64,000 nt of DNA from Oscillibacter valericigenes (GCF_016902445.1 NZ_JACSNX010000004.1:90898-154897); one strand, 5' to 3'. Shown: positions 25,316 through 33,196, counted from the stretch's first letter. Numbers and translations are program-made. The notes: generated by a model from the letters alone, not told the origin.

Positions 25316-26219
25316 GGGACGGATCCAGAAGGCCCTCAGCGGCTTCTACTATGTGAATACCGGCGCTGAGGTCCTCACCTGCCGGGCAAGAGGCAAGTTC
25401 CGGAAGGAAGGCGTCTCTCCCCTGGTGGGGGATCGGGTGGAGGTCCGGGAGCTGGGCAGCGGCGAAGGGGTCGTGGAGGCCATCCTGCCCCGGAAGAACG
25501 CCTTCGCCCGGCCGGCGGTGGCCAACATCGACCAGCTGGTGGTCATCGCCTCCGGGGCCATCCCAAAGACAGATCCCTTCCTCATCGACCGGGTGGCGTC
25601 CATCGCCGCCCTGAAGGGCTGCGATGTGGTGGTGCTGCTGAACAAGTGCGATCTGGACAGCGCCGACGAGCTGTATGAAATCTACAACGCCGCCGGGTTC
25701 CCCACCCTGCGGGTCAGCGCCGAAACAGGCGAGGGCATTGAGAAGCTGAAACCTCTGATCGCTGGGAAGCTGTCTGCCTTTACAGGCAACTCCGGCGTTG
25801 GCAAATCCAGTATTCTGAATGCCCTGGACCCCGAATTCAACATCCAGGTGGGGGACGTGAGCCAGGCCCTGGGCCGCGGCCGCCACACCACCCGGCATGT
25901 GGAGCTGTTCCACCTGAACTGTGGGGCGGATGTGGTAGACTCCCCGGGCTTCTCCTCCTTTGAGACGGACGAACTGAACCTGGAGCTGAAGCACCGCCTG
26001 CCGGAGACGTTCGTGGAGTTCCGGCCCTACCTGGACCAGTGCCGCTTCGTGGGGTGCAGCCACACCAAGGAGAACGGCTGCGCCGTGCTGGAGGCGGTGC
26101 GGGAGGGAAAGATCCAGAAGAGCCGGCATGCCAGCTATGTCCGATTGTACGAGGAGCTGAAGCCCCTCCAGGACTGGCAGGAGAAAAAGAGACAGGCAAA
26201 AAGCCCGCCGCGTCAGTAG
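25305..26219 (+). CDS. rsgA: Ribosome small-subunit-dependent GTPase A
   Basis: A circularly permuted GTPase for 30S maturation. The G4 motif NKCD comes before the G1 loop GNSGVGKSS (near residue 162) and the G3 DSPGF. A zinc knuckle (CRFVGCSHTKENGC) lies at the C-terminus. It has 304 residues. No ATG is available; the GTG at 25305 has AGAGGTGA at proper distance and overlaps the kinase stop. The terminator hairpin after it starts within the last codons. Confidence 0.93.
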   Translation: MGCEGRIQKALSGFYYVNTGAEVLTCRARGKFRKEGVSPLVGDRVEVRELGSGEGVVEAILPRKNAFARPAVANIDQLVVIASGAIPKTDPFLIDRVASIAALKGCDVVVLLNKCDLDSADELYEIYNAAGFPTLRVSAETGEGIEKLKPLIAGKLSAFTGNSGVGKSSILNALDPEFNIQVGDVSQALGRGRHTTRHVELFHLNCGADVVDSPGFSSFETDELNLELKHRLPETFVEFRPYLDQCRFVGCSHTKENGCAVLEAVREGKIQKSRHASYVRLYEELKPLQDWQEKKRQAKSPPRQ

Positions 26220-26235
26220 ACGCGGCGGACTTTTT
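26198..26235 (+). terminator. Rho-independent terminator at the end of the cdaA-rsgA run
   Basis: Perfect 10-bp GC stem (26205-26214 with 26219-26228), 4-nt loop AGTA, then a T-run at 26231-26235. The rsgA stop lies in the loop and right arm. Confidence 0.9.
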
Positions 26236-26238
26236 GCA

Positions 26239-26350
26239 GTCAGGAGATAGAAGATAGGAGGTAGAAGGTTTGATATCCGGCAGAGCCGGACGCATTAAGA
26301 TTGCCGCCGCAGGCAGCACCATAACTTCTAACTCCTATTTCCTGACTCCT
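26239..26350. repeat. Palindromic intergenic repeat element, copy 1
   Basis: Imperfect complementary arms built of short TAGAAG/TAGGAGG units (26239-26269 against about 26324-26350) enclose a GC-rich core that has its own hairpin TCCGGC-AGA-GCCGGA (26276-26290). The design matches the elements at 45264 and 61122. The rest of the 26236-26414 gap holds a TATAAT at 26383-26388 without a recognisable -35 box. Confidence 0.6.
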
Positions 26351-26414
26351 CACTCTCCCCGCACCCTTCCCGCCGGACCGTATATAATGAGAGTGAGAAA
26401 GGGGCGTGGGACGT

Positions 26415-26570
26415 ATGTTTCGAAGAGGCGGCGGATGCACGCTGCTGGGCATCTGTGCGGCGGCGCTGGGGGCGGGGATCCTGATCGCGGCGATCTTCCC
26501 GGCGGGGCTGCTGATGTTTCTGGTGGCATTCCTGCTGATCGCGTGCGGCTGCGCCTGCTGCCGGCGTTAG
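26415..26570 (+). CDS. Small hydrophobic protein upstream of spoVM (51 aa)
   Basis: ATG 26415 with GAAAGGGG upstream opens 51 codons. A basic Gly-rich start (FRRGGG) is followed by two hydrophobic stretches of alanine, leucine and isoleucine that could form one long or two short membrane helices. It ends CGCACCRR. I do not recognise the family. It ends 15 bases before spoVM and shares its transcript. It is credible from its ribosome site, hydrophobic pattern and position, but conservation is untested. Confidence 0.5.
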   Translation: MFRRGGGCTLLGICAAALGAGILIAAIFPAGLLMFLVAFLLIACGCACCRR

Positions 26571-26585
26571 AAAGGAGCGAGTTGG

Positions 26586-26660
26586 ATGCGGATCATGGTG
26601 TGGAAGTCCCCCAAGGCACTCAGCGGAATCTTACGAAAGCTGTTCAGGATATCGGAATAA
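26586..26660 (+). CDS. spoVM: Stage V sporulation protein M (SpoVM), 24 aa
   Basis: A 24-codon gene with AAAGGAG nine bases before its ATG encodes an amphipathic peptide, MRIMVWKSPKALSGILRK followed by LFRISE. Aligned without gaps to Bacillus SpoVM it keeps Lys7, Pro9, Lys10, Leu12, Gly14, Ile15 and Arg17, including the proline important for recognising the curved forespore membrane. SpoVM anchors SpoIVA to the forespore. The position just downstream of the prpC-prkC-rsgA block mirrors Bacillus, and SpoIVA and its partner SipL are encoded within 6 kb. It is too short for most gene finders. Confidence 0.88.
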   Translation: MRIMVWKSPKALSGILRKLFRISE

Positions 26661-26683
26661 CCAGTCCCGGCCGAACATACAGT
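26655..26683 (+). promoter_or_regulatory. Sigma-E-like promoter of sipL
   Basis: A GAATAACC -35 element (26655-26662) overlapping the spoVM stop, a 13-nt spacer, and CATACAGT (26676-26683), which is 7 of 8 bases of the mother-cell sigma-E -10 consensus CATACAAT. Confidence 0.5.
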
Positions 26684-26717
26684 GTCAGCAGAGCGAGACT
26701 CCGTGGACATACGTAGC

Positions 26718-26769
26718 GGCGGCAGGGGCGGGAGAAGCGCCGCCGGCGGCCTCTTCCGTCCCTGCCGCC
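26718..26769. repeat. Inverted repeat in the sipL leader
   Basis: Ten-base arms GGCGGCAGGG (26718-26727) and CCCTGCCGCC (26760-26769) flank a 32-nt GC-rich region. It has no T-run and lies between the proposed sipL promoter and its ribosome site, so it may fold in the 5' leader. Confidence 0.5.
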
Positions 26770-26825
26770 AGTTGCCTGCGGCGGGCTGTCCCCGGAGGAC
26801 AACGGCCGGAAAGGAAGGGCGAACC

Positions 26826-28364
26826 ATGGAACTGGAATTGAAAAAGACCTGCCTCGACGCCTATGAGACGAGCGCCGAGCTGACACTGACCCAGGAGGAG
26901 ACGGCGGAGACCATCGTGCCGGACTACTGCCCGGACATCGCACGGATCATTGAGACCACGGGCCGGGTGTTTCTCCACAGCCGGGAGCTCCGGGACGGCA
27001 GGGGAACGGTCTCCGGAACGGTCCGGGTGACGGTGCTGTACACGCCGGAGGGGGAGGGAGGCATCCGAACCCTGGAATTTGCCATGCCGTTCACCGCGGA
27101 GAGCGACGGCCGCGGCCTTGCCGATTGTGCCGTCCTGCTGGCAGAGACAGAGACGGAGTTTCTGGAGACCCGGATGCTGAATCCCCGGAAGGTGTTCACA
27201 CACTGCAAGCTGGTGACCCGCCTCACCGGCTTCCAGCGCAGGCCCCTGTGGATCTGTACGGACGTGGAGGCAGGGCCGGAGCTGTGCATCGAAAAAAAGC
27301 AGGAACAGCAGCATGTCATCCTGCTGACGCATATCGTGGAGAAGGACTTCACCTTCTCTGAGCAGATGGACCTTTCTCCGGGCCGGGAGGGGGCGGCAGA
27401 GCTCCTTACCAGCCAGGTGTGCCCTGCGGTAACAGAGACAAAGATCGTGGGCAGCAAGCTGCTGTTCAAGGGCATCTTCACTGTCAGCCTTCTGTACCGG
27501 ACGGCGGACGGCCGCTGCTGCACGTCCTCCGGAGAACTGCCCTTCTCCCAGATCATGGAGGTGGAGGGGGTACCGGAGGGGGCGGAGCCCACAGTCCAGC
27601 TGCAGCTCACAGGTGCGGACCTGCAGGTGGACGGCGCCGACGCCGAGGGCCGGGAGATCGCTGTGACGCTGTATCTCCACGCTACGGCTCTGGTGCGCCA
27701 GACCCAGGAGGTCAGCATCCTCAGCGACCTGTACTCCACAGCCTACGACCTGACCTATGACGCCGCGCCGCTGGAGCTCACCTCCCTCCGGGAGCAGCTT
27801 GCCCGCCGCCAAAGCGTGCGGGAAGTGTTGGAGATCGGCGTGGTGGCGGACTCTATCCTGGCACTCTCCGTCACCTGCGGGCCGGTGGCCGTCAGCCGGG
27901 AGGGGGAGAGCACCGTTCTGCGGACCGGAGCGGATCTGCGGGCGCTGTATCTGGACGAGGGGGGCGTGCCCCTGGTGGCAGAACGGACCATCGATGTCAG
28001 CTGCCAGCTGGAGCTGCCGGAGGACTGCCGGGTCACTGCACGAGCTGCCTGTCGGGCGGAGATCCAGGGCAGTCTGACGGACCGGGGCATCGAGGTCCGG
28101 TTCCCGGTGGACTTCCAGGGGGCAGCGGCAGCGCGGGTGAAGCGGGCCTGCGTGTCCGGCGGCAAGATCGACACCGATGCTCCCAAGGACACTGCCGGCG
28201 CTCCGTCCCTGGTGCTGCGCTGTCTTGGAAAGCAGGAGACTGCCTGGGACCTGGCGAAGCGATACAACACCACCATCGGCGTGATCCTGGCGGCCAACCA
28301 GCTGGAGACGGAGGGGGACATCCCCAGGGACCAGCTGCTGCTGATCCCTCGGAAGCGGGCATAA
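26826..28364 (+). CDS. sipL: SpoIVA-interacting protein SipL-like (DUF3794 repeats + LysM)
   Basis: A 512-residue protein with repeated DUF3794 (SPOCS-type) modules and a C-terminal LysM domain (about residues 460-508, ETAWDLAKRYNTTIGVILAANQL region). This is the architecture of Clostridioides SipL, which binds SpoIVA and is needed to wrap the coat around the forespore. ATG 26826 is used because GGAAGGG precedes it and the upstream in-frame extension is low-complexity. It follows spoVM directly; spoIVA lies 2.9 kb away beyond a divergent transporter operon. Confidence 0.85.
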   Translation: MELELKKTCLDAYETSAELTLTQEETAETIVPDYCPDIARIIETTGRVFLHSRELRDGRGTVSGTVRVTVLYTPEGEGGIRTLEFAMPFTAESDGRGLADCAVLLAETETEFLETRMLNPRKVFTHCKLVTRLTGFQRRPLWICTDVEAGPELCIEKKQEQQHVILLTHIVEKDFTFSEQMDLSPGREGAAELLTSQVCPAVTETKIVGSKLLFKGIFTVSLLYRTADGRCCTSSGELPFSQIMEVEGVPEGAEPTVQLQLTGADLQVDGADAEGREIAVTLYLHATALVRQTQEVSILSDLYSTAYDLTYDAAPLELTSLREQLARRQSVREVLEIGVVADSILALSVTCGPVAVSREGESTVLRTGADLRALYLDEGGVPLVAERTIDVSCQLELPEDCRVTARAACRAEIQGSLTDRGIEVRFPVDFQGAAAARVKRACVSGGKIDTDAPKDTAGAPSLVLRCLGKQETAWDLAKRYNTTIGVILAANQLETEGDIPRDQLLLIPRKRA

Positions 28365-28429
28365 CCTCCTCAAAGCAGTTTCCCGCTTTGAAGAAAGCGC
28401 CGGTCCTCTGCGGGCAGGGTTCAGGAGAC

Positions 28430-28462
28430 AAAAAGAGCGGAGCTTTTGGCTCCGCTCTTTTC
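28430..28462. terminator. Bidirectional terminator between sipL and the ABC transporter operon
   Basis: AAAAGAGCGGAGC pairs with GCTCCGCTCTTTT around a TTTTG loop. It has A-runs on one side and T-runs on the other, so it serves the convergent genes on both strands. Confidence 0.88.
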
Positions 28463-28480
28463 TTGCGTTCTCTGGGATTC

Positions 28481-29266
28481 TCAGCCCTCGGAATACCGGG
28501 AGAGGAACTGCCGGGTCCGCTCCTCCCGGGGGTGCTCGATGACCTGGCGGGCATCGCCCTGCTCCACGATGACGCCGCCGTCCATAAAGATCACCTGGTC
28601 CGCCACATCCCGGGCGAAGGCCATCTCATGGGTGACGATGATCATGGTGGTCCGCTGCTCCGCCAGCTCCCGGATGACCCGCAGCACCTCACCGGTGAGC
28701 TCCGGGTCCAGGGCGGAGGTGGGCTCGTCAAAGCAGAGGATATCTGGGCGCAGCGCCAGGGCCCGGGCGATGGCCACCCGCTGCTGCTGCCCGCCGGAGA
28801 GCTGGCTGGGGTAGTGGTCCGCCCGCTCACTGAGGCCCATCTTCGCCAGCAGCTCCCGGCCGTCCGCCTGGATGTCCTCCAGGATCTTTTTCTTGTTCTC
28901 CTTGAAGTCCAGCTGCTCCTGGGCCAGCAGCTCCCGGGCCAACGTGACGTTCTTCAGGGCCGTGTACTGGGGGAACAGGTTGAAGGACTGGAATACCAGC
29001 CCGAAGTGGAGCCGCTTTTTCCGCACCTCGCTCTCCCGCTGGGTGGCGGGATCGGCGGCGTCGAAGATCAGATTGCCGGCCACGGAGATGGTGCCCTGGT
29101 CCGGTTTCTCCAAAAAATTCAGGCACCGCAGCAGCGTGGTCTTGCCGGAGCCGGAGGAGCCGATGATGGCCAGGGCCTGGCCCTGCTCCAGATCAAAGCT
29201 GATATCCTCCAGCACCCGGGTGGCGCCGAAGTGCTTTTCGATGTGATGTACTTCCAGAATTGCCAT
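28481..29266 (-). CDS. Polar amino-acid ABC transporter ATP-binding protein
   Basis: The 261-residue ATPase has Walker A GSSGSGKTT (36-44), the Q-loop, signature LSGGQQQR and Walker B LCFDEPTSALD. It is closest in pattern to the GlnQ/HisP group. It is the last gene of a substrate-binding protein, permease, ATPase operon for amino-acid uptake; the exact substrate cannot be read from sequence. Confidence 0.92.
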   Translation of the reverse strand: MAILEVHHIEKHFGATRVLEDISFDLEQGQALAIIGSSGSGKTTLLRCLNFLEKPDQGTISVAGNLIFDAADPATQRESEVRKKRLHFGLVFQSFNLFPQYTALKNVTLARELLAQEQLDFKENKKKILEDIQADGRELLAKMGLSERADHYPSQLSGGQQQRVAIARALALRPDILCFDEPTSALDPELTGEVLRVIRELAEQRTTMIIVTHEMAFARDVADQVIFMDGGVIVEQGDARQVIEHPREERTRQFLSRYSEG

Positions 29267-29281
29267 ACAGCGTTTCCCTCC

Positions 29282-30055
29282 TTACTGAAAGAAGTCCAGC
29301 TTCTTTTCCAGCTTGCCCAACAGCACCGTGACGATGCCGCTGAAGATCAGATAGTAGACGGCAGTGAAGAACAGCGGCCAGGTGAGGCCGGCGATGCCGG
29401 AGTTGCCCTTCATGAAGGACTCTCCCATCCAGATGACCTCCTGCAGGGCGATGACCCGGGCCAGGGAGGTGTCCTTCACCAGGGTGATGATCTCGTTGGA
29501 GATGGGGGGCACGATGCGCTTGATCATCTGCAGCAGGGTGATGTGGCGGAAGATCTGGGATTTGGTCATGCCCAGGACCTGCCCGGCCTCCTGCTGGCCC
29601 TTGGGCACCCCCTGGATGCCGCCCCGGTAGATCTCGGAGAAGTAGCAGGCGTAGTTGATGATGAAGGCCACGCACACGGCCATCATCCGGCCGGACTCGC
29701 CGCTGGGCCAGCTGAACCACCGCTGGATGCCGGGCACATAGAATAAGGCGATGATCTGCAGCACCAGAGGTGTGCCCCGAATGACCCAGACCACCAGGCG
29801 GCAGATGAGGCGGATAGGGCGGAAGGCGATAAGGGCCTTGGCGATCCGGCCCGGCGCCCGCTTCTGCCGCCGCAGGAACCAGTGGACCGGCCGGGCAAAA
29901 GGCGCTAGGCGGCTCATGGAGCCGAAGCTGATGACAAGCCCCAGGGGCAGCGCCCCGATGAGGGTGATGAAAAACAGCTGGAGGGTCTTGAGAAATCCGC
30001 TGTTCAGGGCGGACAGCACGGTCTGAAATGTGCTGGAGGTGAAAAATTCGATCAT
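29282..30055 (-). CDS. Polar amino-acid ABC transporter permease
   Basis: A 257-residue HisM/GlnP-type permease with several transmembrane helices and the EAA loop region (QQEAGQVLGMTKSQIFRHIT), which contacts the ATPase. A charged insertion (RRQKRAPGRIAKALIAFRP) lies between the first helices. It is 15 bases upstream of the ATPase gene on the minus strand. Confidence 0.9.
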   Translation of the reverse strand: MIEFFTSSTFQTVLSALNSGFLKTLQLFFITLIGALPLGLVISFGSMSRLAPFARPVHWFLRRQKRAPGRIAKALIAFRPIRLICRLVVWVIRGTPLVLQIIALFYVPGIQRWFSWPSGESGRMMAVCVAFIINYACYFSEIYRGGIQGVPKGQQEAGQVLGMTKSQIFRHITLLQMIKRIVPPISNEIITLVKDTSLARVIALQEVIWMGESFMKGNSGIAGLTWPLFFTAVYYLIFSGIVTVLLGKLEKKLDFFQ

Positions 30056-30100
30056 GGTATCGTCCTCTCAAGGTCAGTGTGATGGAGGGGAAAGCCGCCG

Positions 30101-30133
30101 AAAAGCAGAGCGCGCAGCGCGCGCTCTGCTTTT
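30101..30133. repeat. Strong hairpin between the binding-protein and permease genes
   Basis: Perfect 15-bp stem (30101-30115 with 30119-30133) around a 3-nt loop, ending in TTTT on the minus strand. Placed after the substrate-binding protein gene, it probably acts as a partial terminator or 3' stabiliser, giving more binding protein than permease. Confidence 0.75.
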
Positions 30134-30158
30134 GGATGGCGTTCGCAGGGACAGAGGG

Positions 30159-31034
30159 TCACTCCAGGATCACGGCGTCCTGCAGGCCGTAGGTGGTGGC
30201 CACCTCCAGCACGGTACCGTCGGCCACCTTCTCCGTCAGGAAGGTATTGAAGGCGTCCACCAGGTCGGAGCCCTGCCGGAAGCCCACGCCGTACTCCTCA
30301 GAGGGCAGGTCCTGGGCCTCGTTCAGGTTCAGGCTGTAGACCAGATCGGCGTAGCTGGTGCCCTCGCCGGTCATCTCGGCGGCCATCAGCACGTCGATGA
30401 CGGCGGCGTCGGACGTGCCGGCGGCAACCTCCATCAGGGCGTTGGACTGAGCCTGGACCGGCACGGTGGTGGCGCCCAGGGCCACGGCGGCGTCCTCACC
30501 GGCGGAGCCGGACTCCACGGCGATATTCAGGCCCTCCAGGCTGGTCAGGCCCTCGAACTCAGCGGCCCGGTCAGCGGAGTAGACCAGGGTCTGGTAGTTG
30601 GTGCAGTAGGGGTTGGACGTGCCCATGGCGGCCACCACGTCCTCAGTGAGGGTCATGCCGTTCCACACGCAGTCGATGGCGCGGGAATTCAGCTCCTCCA
30701 CCTTGTAGTCCCAGGTGATCTCCTGGAACTCCACGGAGACGCCCAGGCTCTCGGCGAACAGCTTGGCCAGATCGGCATCAAAGCCGATCCACTCGTCGCT
30801 GCCCTCCGCCTTGTAGTCCATGGGAGCAAAGTAGGTGATGCCCACCACCAGAGAGCCCTTGTCCTGGACATAGGCCAGGTCGCTATCGGTTTCGGTGGTC
30901 TCGTCCGTGGCGGTGTCTTCCGTGGTCTGGTCGTCGGTGGCGGTCTCGCCGTCAGAGGTGCCGCCGCAGGCGGCCAGGGAGAGCACCATGGCAAGGGCCA
31001 GCAGGAGAGCCCAAAGCTTCTTCATGTTTTTCAT
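30159..31034 (-). CDS. Amino-acid ABC transporter substrate-binding lipoprotein
   Basis: A type II signal peptide ends in the lipobox LAAC (Cys at residue 23), followed by a Thr/Asp/Glu-rich linker (about 25-50). The SBP_bac_3 fold comes next (VGITYFAPMDYK, FDADLAKLFAESLGVSVEF, IDCVWNGMTLTE). It has 291 residues. It is the first gene of the transporter operon, with GGAGG seven bases before the ATG. It delivers a polar amino acid to the permease at the cell surface. Confidence 0.92.
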   Translation of the reverse strand: MKNMKKLWALLLALAMVLSLAACGGTSDGETATDDQTTEDTATDETTETDSDLAYVQDKGSLVVGITYFAPMDYKAEGSDEWIGFDADLAKLFAESLGVSVEFQEITWDYKVEELNSRAIDCVWNGMTLTEDVVAAMGTSNPYCTNYQTLVYSADRAAEFEGLTSLEGLNIAVESGSAGEDAAVALGATTVPVQAQSNALMEVAAGTSDAAVIDVLMAAEMTGEGTSYADLVYSLNLNEAQDLPSEEYGVGFRQGSDLVDAFNTFLTEKVADGTVLEVATTYGLQDAVILE

Positions 31035-31053
31035 CGTCGATCCTCCAAATCTC

Positions 31054-31116
31054 CGAACGGGGATCCCGTTCGTTTCATTACATTAGCAGTTTACCACACT
31101 AAATTATTTCTGTAAA
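31054..31116 (-). promoter_or_regulatory. Promoter and operator-like palindrome of the ABC transporter operon
   Basis: On the minus strand: TTTACA (31116-31111), 17-nt spacer, TAAACT (31093-31088). The transcript would then cross the palindrome CGAACGGG-GAT-CCCGTTCG (31054-31072) just before the ribosome site, a candidate repressor site or leader hairpin. Confidence 0.65.
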
Positions 31117-31188
31117 GCCGCAAAAACGGCCAAGAACAGAGAAGCCTGTTGCCGGAATTTGTGCATCTTCTCCAAAACAAGACGGGCT

Positions 31189-31218
31189 GTCATACTTTGT
31201 TCCGCTGGGACATAGAGA
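31189..31218 (+). promoter_or_regulatory. Sigma-E-like promoter of spoIVA
   Basis: GTCATACT (31189-31196), 14-nt spacer, CATAGAGA (31211-31218). The -35 differs from the sigma-E consensus at one base, and the -10 keeps CATA. spoIVA belongs to the sigma-E regulon in Bacillus and Clostridioides. Confidence 0.6.
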
Positions 31219-31256
31219 TGGAACAAGACTATGGAGCGGAAAAAGGACGGGATGCT

Positions 31257-32732
31257 ATGAATACCAGTATCTATCAGAATATCGCCACCCGCACCGCTGG
31301 GGATATTTATATCGGTGTGGTGGGCCCCGTGCGCACCGGGAAGTCCACGTTCATCAAACGGTTCATGGAGACCCAGGTGATCCCCAACATCGATAACGTG
31401 TACCGGAAGGAGCGGGCCCGGGATGAGCTGCCCCAGAGCGGCTCCGGCCGGACCATCATGACCGCCGAGCCCAAGTTCGTCCCGGAGGAGGCCGCCCAGA
31501 TCCAGCTGCCGGACGGGGGAAACTGCTCCGTGCGGCTTATCGACTGCGTGGGCTACATGGTGAAGGGAGCCATCGGCCAGATGGAGGACGACGCCCCCCG
31601 GATGGTCACTACCCCCTGGTACGACCACGAGATCCCCATGACCGAGGCGGCGGAGATCGGCACCCGGAAGGTCATCGCTGAGCACTCCACCATCGGCATC
31701 GTCATCACCACCGACGGCACCATCTCCGACATCCCCCGGGAGGACTACCTGGAGGCGGAGGAGCGGGTGATCCGGGAGCTGCAGGAGCTGGGGAAGCCCT
31801 TCATCGTTCTGCTGAACTCCGCCGACCCCCGGGGCGACCGGGCCCAGGCCATCGCCAAGGACATCTCCTCCCGGTACGAGGTCCACTGCATGGCTGTCAA
31901 CTGCCTGGAGCTGGACGAGGACGCGGTGGCCGCCATATTGAAGGCGGTGCTCTACGAGTTCCCCATGCAGGAGCTGGACCTGTTCCTGCCTCCTTGGGTG
32001 GACGCTCTGCCTGCCAGTCACCCCATCAAAGCGGGACTGTACGACGCCGTCCGCCAGAACACTGCACAGCTCCGCCATATCCGGGAGGTGGAGGGCGTCA
32101 TCGCCGCCCTGGGAGAGAGCGAACACATCAGCGAGGCGAAGATCACCGCCATCGACCTGGGCACCGGCGTGGCCGCAGCTCGTCTGGCCCTGCCCCGGGA
32201 GCTGTTCTACCAGACCCTGTCGGAGCAGTCCGGCTTTGAGGTGGCCGATGACGGGGACCTGATGAGCCTGCTTACCAAGCTGGCGGCGGTGAAAGCGGAG
32301 TACGACAAGGTGGCATCCGCCCTCCGGGACGTGCGGGAGACCGGCTATGGCATTGTGGTGCCGGGCATCGACGAGCTGAAGCTGGAGGAGCCGGAGATCA
32401 TGAAGCAGGGCGGCCGTTACGGCGTTCGGCTGAAGGCCAGCGCCCCCAGCATCCACATGATCCGGGCGGACATCGAGACTGCTGTCAGTCCCATCGTGGG
32501 CAACGAGAAGCAGTCCGAAGACATGGTGAACTACCTGCTCCAGGAGTTCGAGGGGGACACCAGCAAGATCTGGCAGTCCAACATCTTCGGCCGCAGCTTC
32601 CACGAGCTGGTGAACGAGGACCTGCAGGCCAAGCTGAAGCGGATGCCGGAGGACGCCCGGCGGAAGCTCCAGGAGACGCTGACCCGCATCATCAACGAGG
32701 GCAGCGGGGGACTCATCTGCATCATTCTATAA
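31257..32732 (+). CDS. spoIVA: Stage IV sporulation protein A (SpoIVA), coat-assembly ATPase
   Basis: It polymerises with ATP hydrolysis on the forespore surface to form the basement layer of the spore coat. Walker A GPVRTGKST is at residues 23-31. The N-terminal TRAFAC-like ATPase is followed by the middle and C-terminal domains, ending in the near-invariant GGLICIIL that contacts SpoVM. It has 491 residues, the usual length. ATG 31257 is chosen because the family starts a few residues before YQNIATRTAGDIYIGVVGP. It is transcribed divergently from the ABC transporter operon; partners spoVM and sipL are nearby. Confidence 0.97.
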   Translation: MNTSIYQNIATRTAGDIYIGVVGPVRTGKSTFIKRFMETQVIPNIDNVYRKERARDELPQSGSGRTIMTAEPKFVPEEAAQIQLPDGGNCSVRLIDCVGYMVKGAIGQMEDDAPRMVTTPWYDHEIPMTEAAEIGTRKVIAEHSTIGIVITTDGTISDIPREDYLEAEERVIRELQELGKPFIVLLNSADPRGDRAQAIAKDISSRYEVHCMAVNCLELDEDAVAAILKAVLYEFPMQELDLFLPPWVDALPASHPIKAGLYDAVRQNTAQLRHIREVEGVIAALGESEHISEAKITAIDLGTGVAAARLALPRELFYQTLSEQSGFEVADDGDLMSLLTKLAAVKAEYDKVASALRDVRETGYGIVVPGIDELKLEEPEIMKQGGRYGVRLKASAPSIHMIRADIETAVSPIVGNEKQSEDMVNYLLQEFEGDTSKIWQSNIFGRSFHELVNEDLQAKLKRMPEDARRKLQETLTRIINEGSGGLICIIL

Positions 32733-32743
32733 AAGCGGCCCCG

Positions 32744-32773
32744 GCGGGCACCGGATGTCCGGTGCCCGCTTTC
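32744..32773 (+). terminator. Rho-independent terminator after spoIVA
   Basis: An 11-bp stem (GCGGGCACCGG with CCGGTGCCCGC) around an ATGT loop, then TTT. Confidence 0.75.
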
Positions 32774-32845
32774 CGGCTGCCCCGGCCGGACAGGCCTCCT
32801 TTGGGCCGGAACTTCCGGATTTCCAGGCTTTTCTGAGATTTTCTC

Positions 32846-32874
32846 TTGAAAACAGGCGAAAACTAGAGTATAAT
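32846..32874 (+). promoter_or_regulatory. Sigma-A promoter of the DUF1858 gene
   Basis: TTGAAA (32846-32851), 17-nt spacer, TATAAT (32869-32874). Confidence 0.78.
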
Positions 32875-32914
32875 ACCTCTGCTGAATTTTAGATTAGAAT
32901 TGGAGGAACCTCTG

Positions 32915-33124
32915 ATGATCGAGATCAAGAAGGACACCATCATCGGTGACATCCTGGACGTGGCGCCTCAGACCGCGCCCATCTTCCTGTCCATCGGCAT
33001 GCACTGCCTGGGCTGCCCCTCCTCCCGGGGCGAGACCGTGGAGGAGGCCTGTATGGTCCACGGCGTGGACTGCGACAAGCTGCTGGCCCTGGTGAACGAG
33101 GAAGCCAACAAGAAGGCGGAATAA
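32915..33124 (+). CDS. DUF1858 (hybrid-cluster-associated redox disulfide) protein
   Basis: A 69-residue protein with the family signature SIGMHCLGCPSSRGETVEEAC. The redox pair is Cys31-Cys34. Members are often found near hybrid-cluster proteins or fused to redox enzymes, and a disulfide redox role is presumed. ATG 32915 follows GGAGG; it has its own promoter. A perfect 10-bp hairpin (33138-33168) without a T-run separates it from trmK. Confidence 0.85.
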   Translation: MIEIKKDTIIGDILDVAPQTAPIFLSIGMHCLGCPSSRGETVEEACMVHGVDCDKLLALVNEEANKKAE

Positions 33125-33196
33125 TTCCAAATCTGCGGGACGCATACGGGAGCTGCCTGTATGCGTCCTCCGCCGACAGCCGGACAGGAGGGCGCC

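Noticed and set aside
26383..26388. Complete sigma-A promoter before the 51-aa gene
   Set aside because: TATAAT is present but no acceptable -35 box lies 16-18 bases upstream, so I list only the -10.
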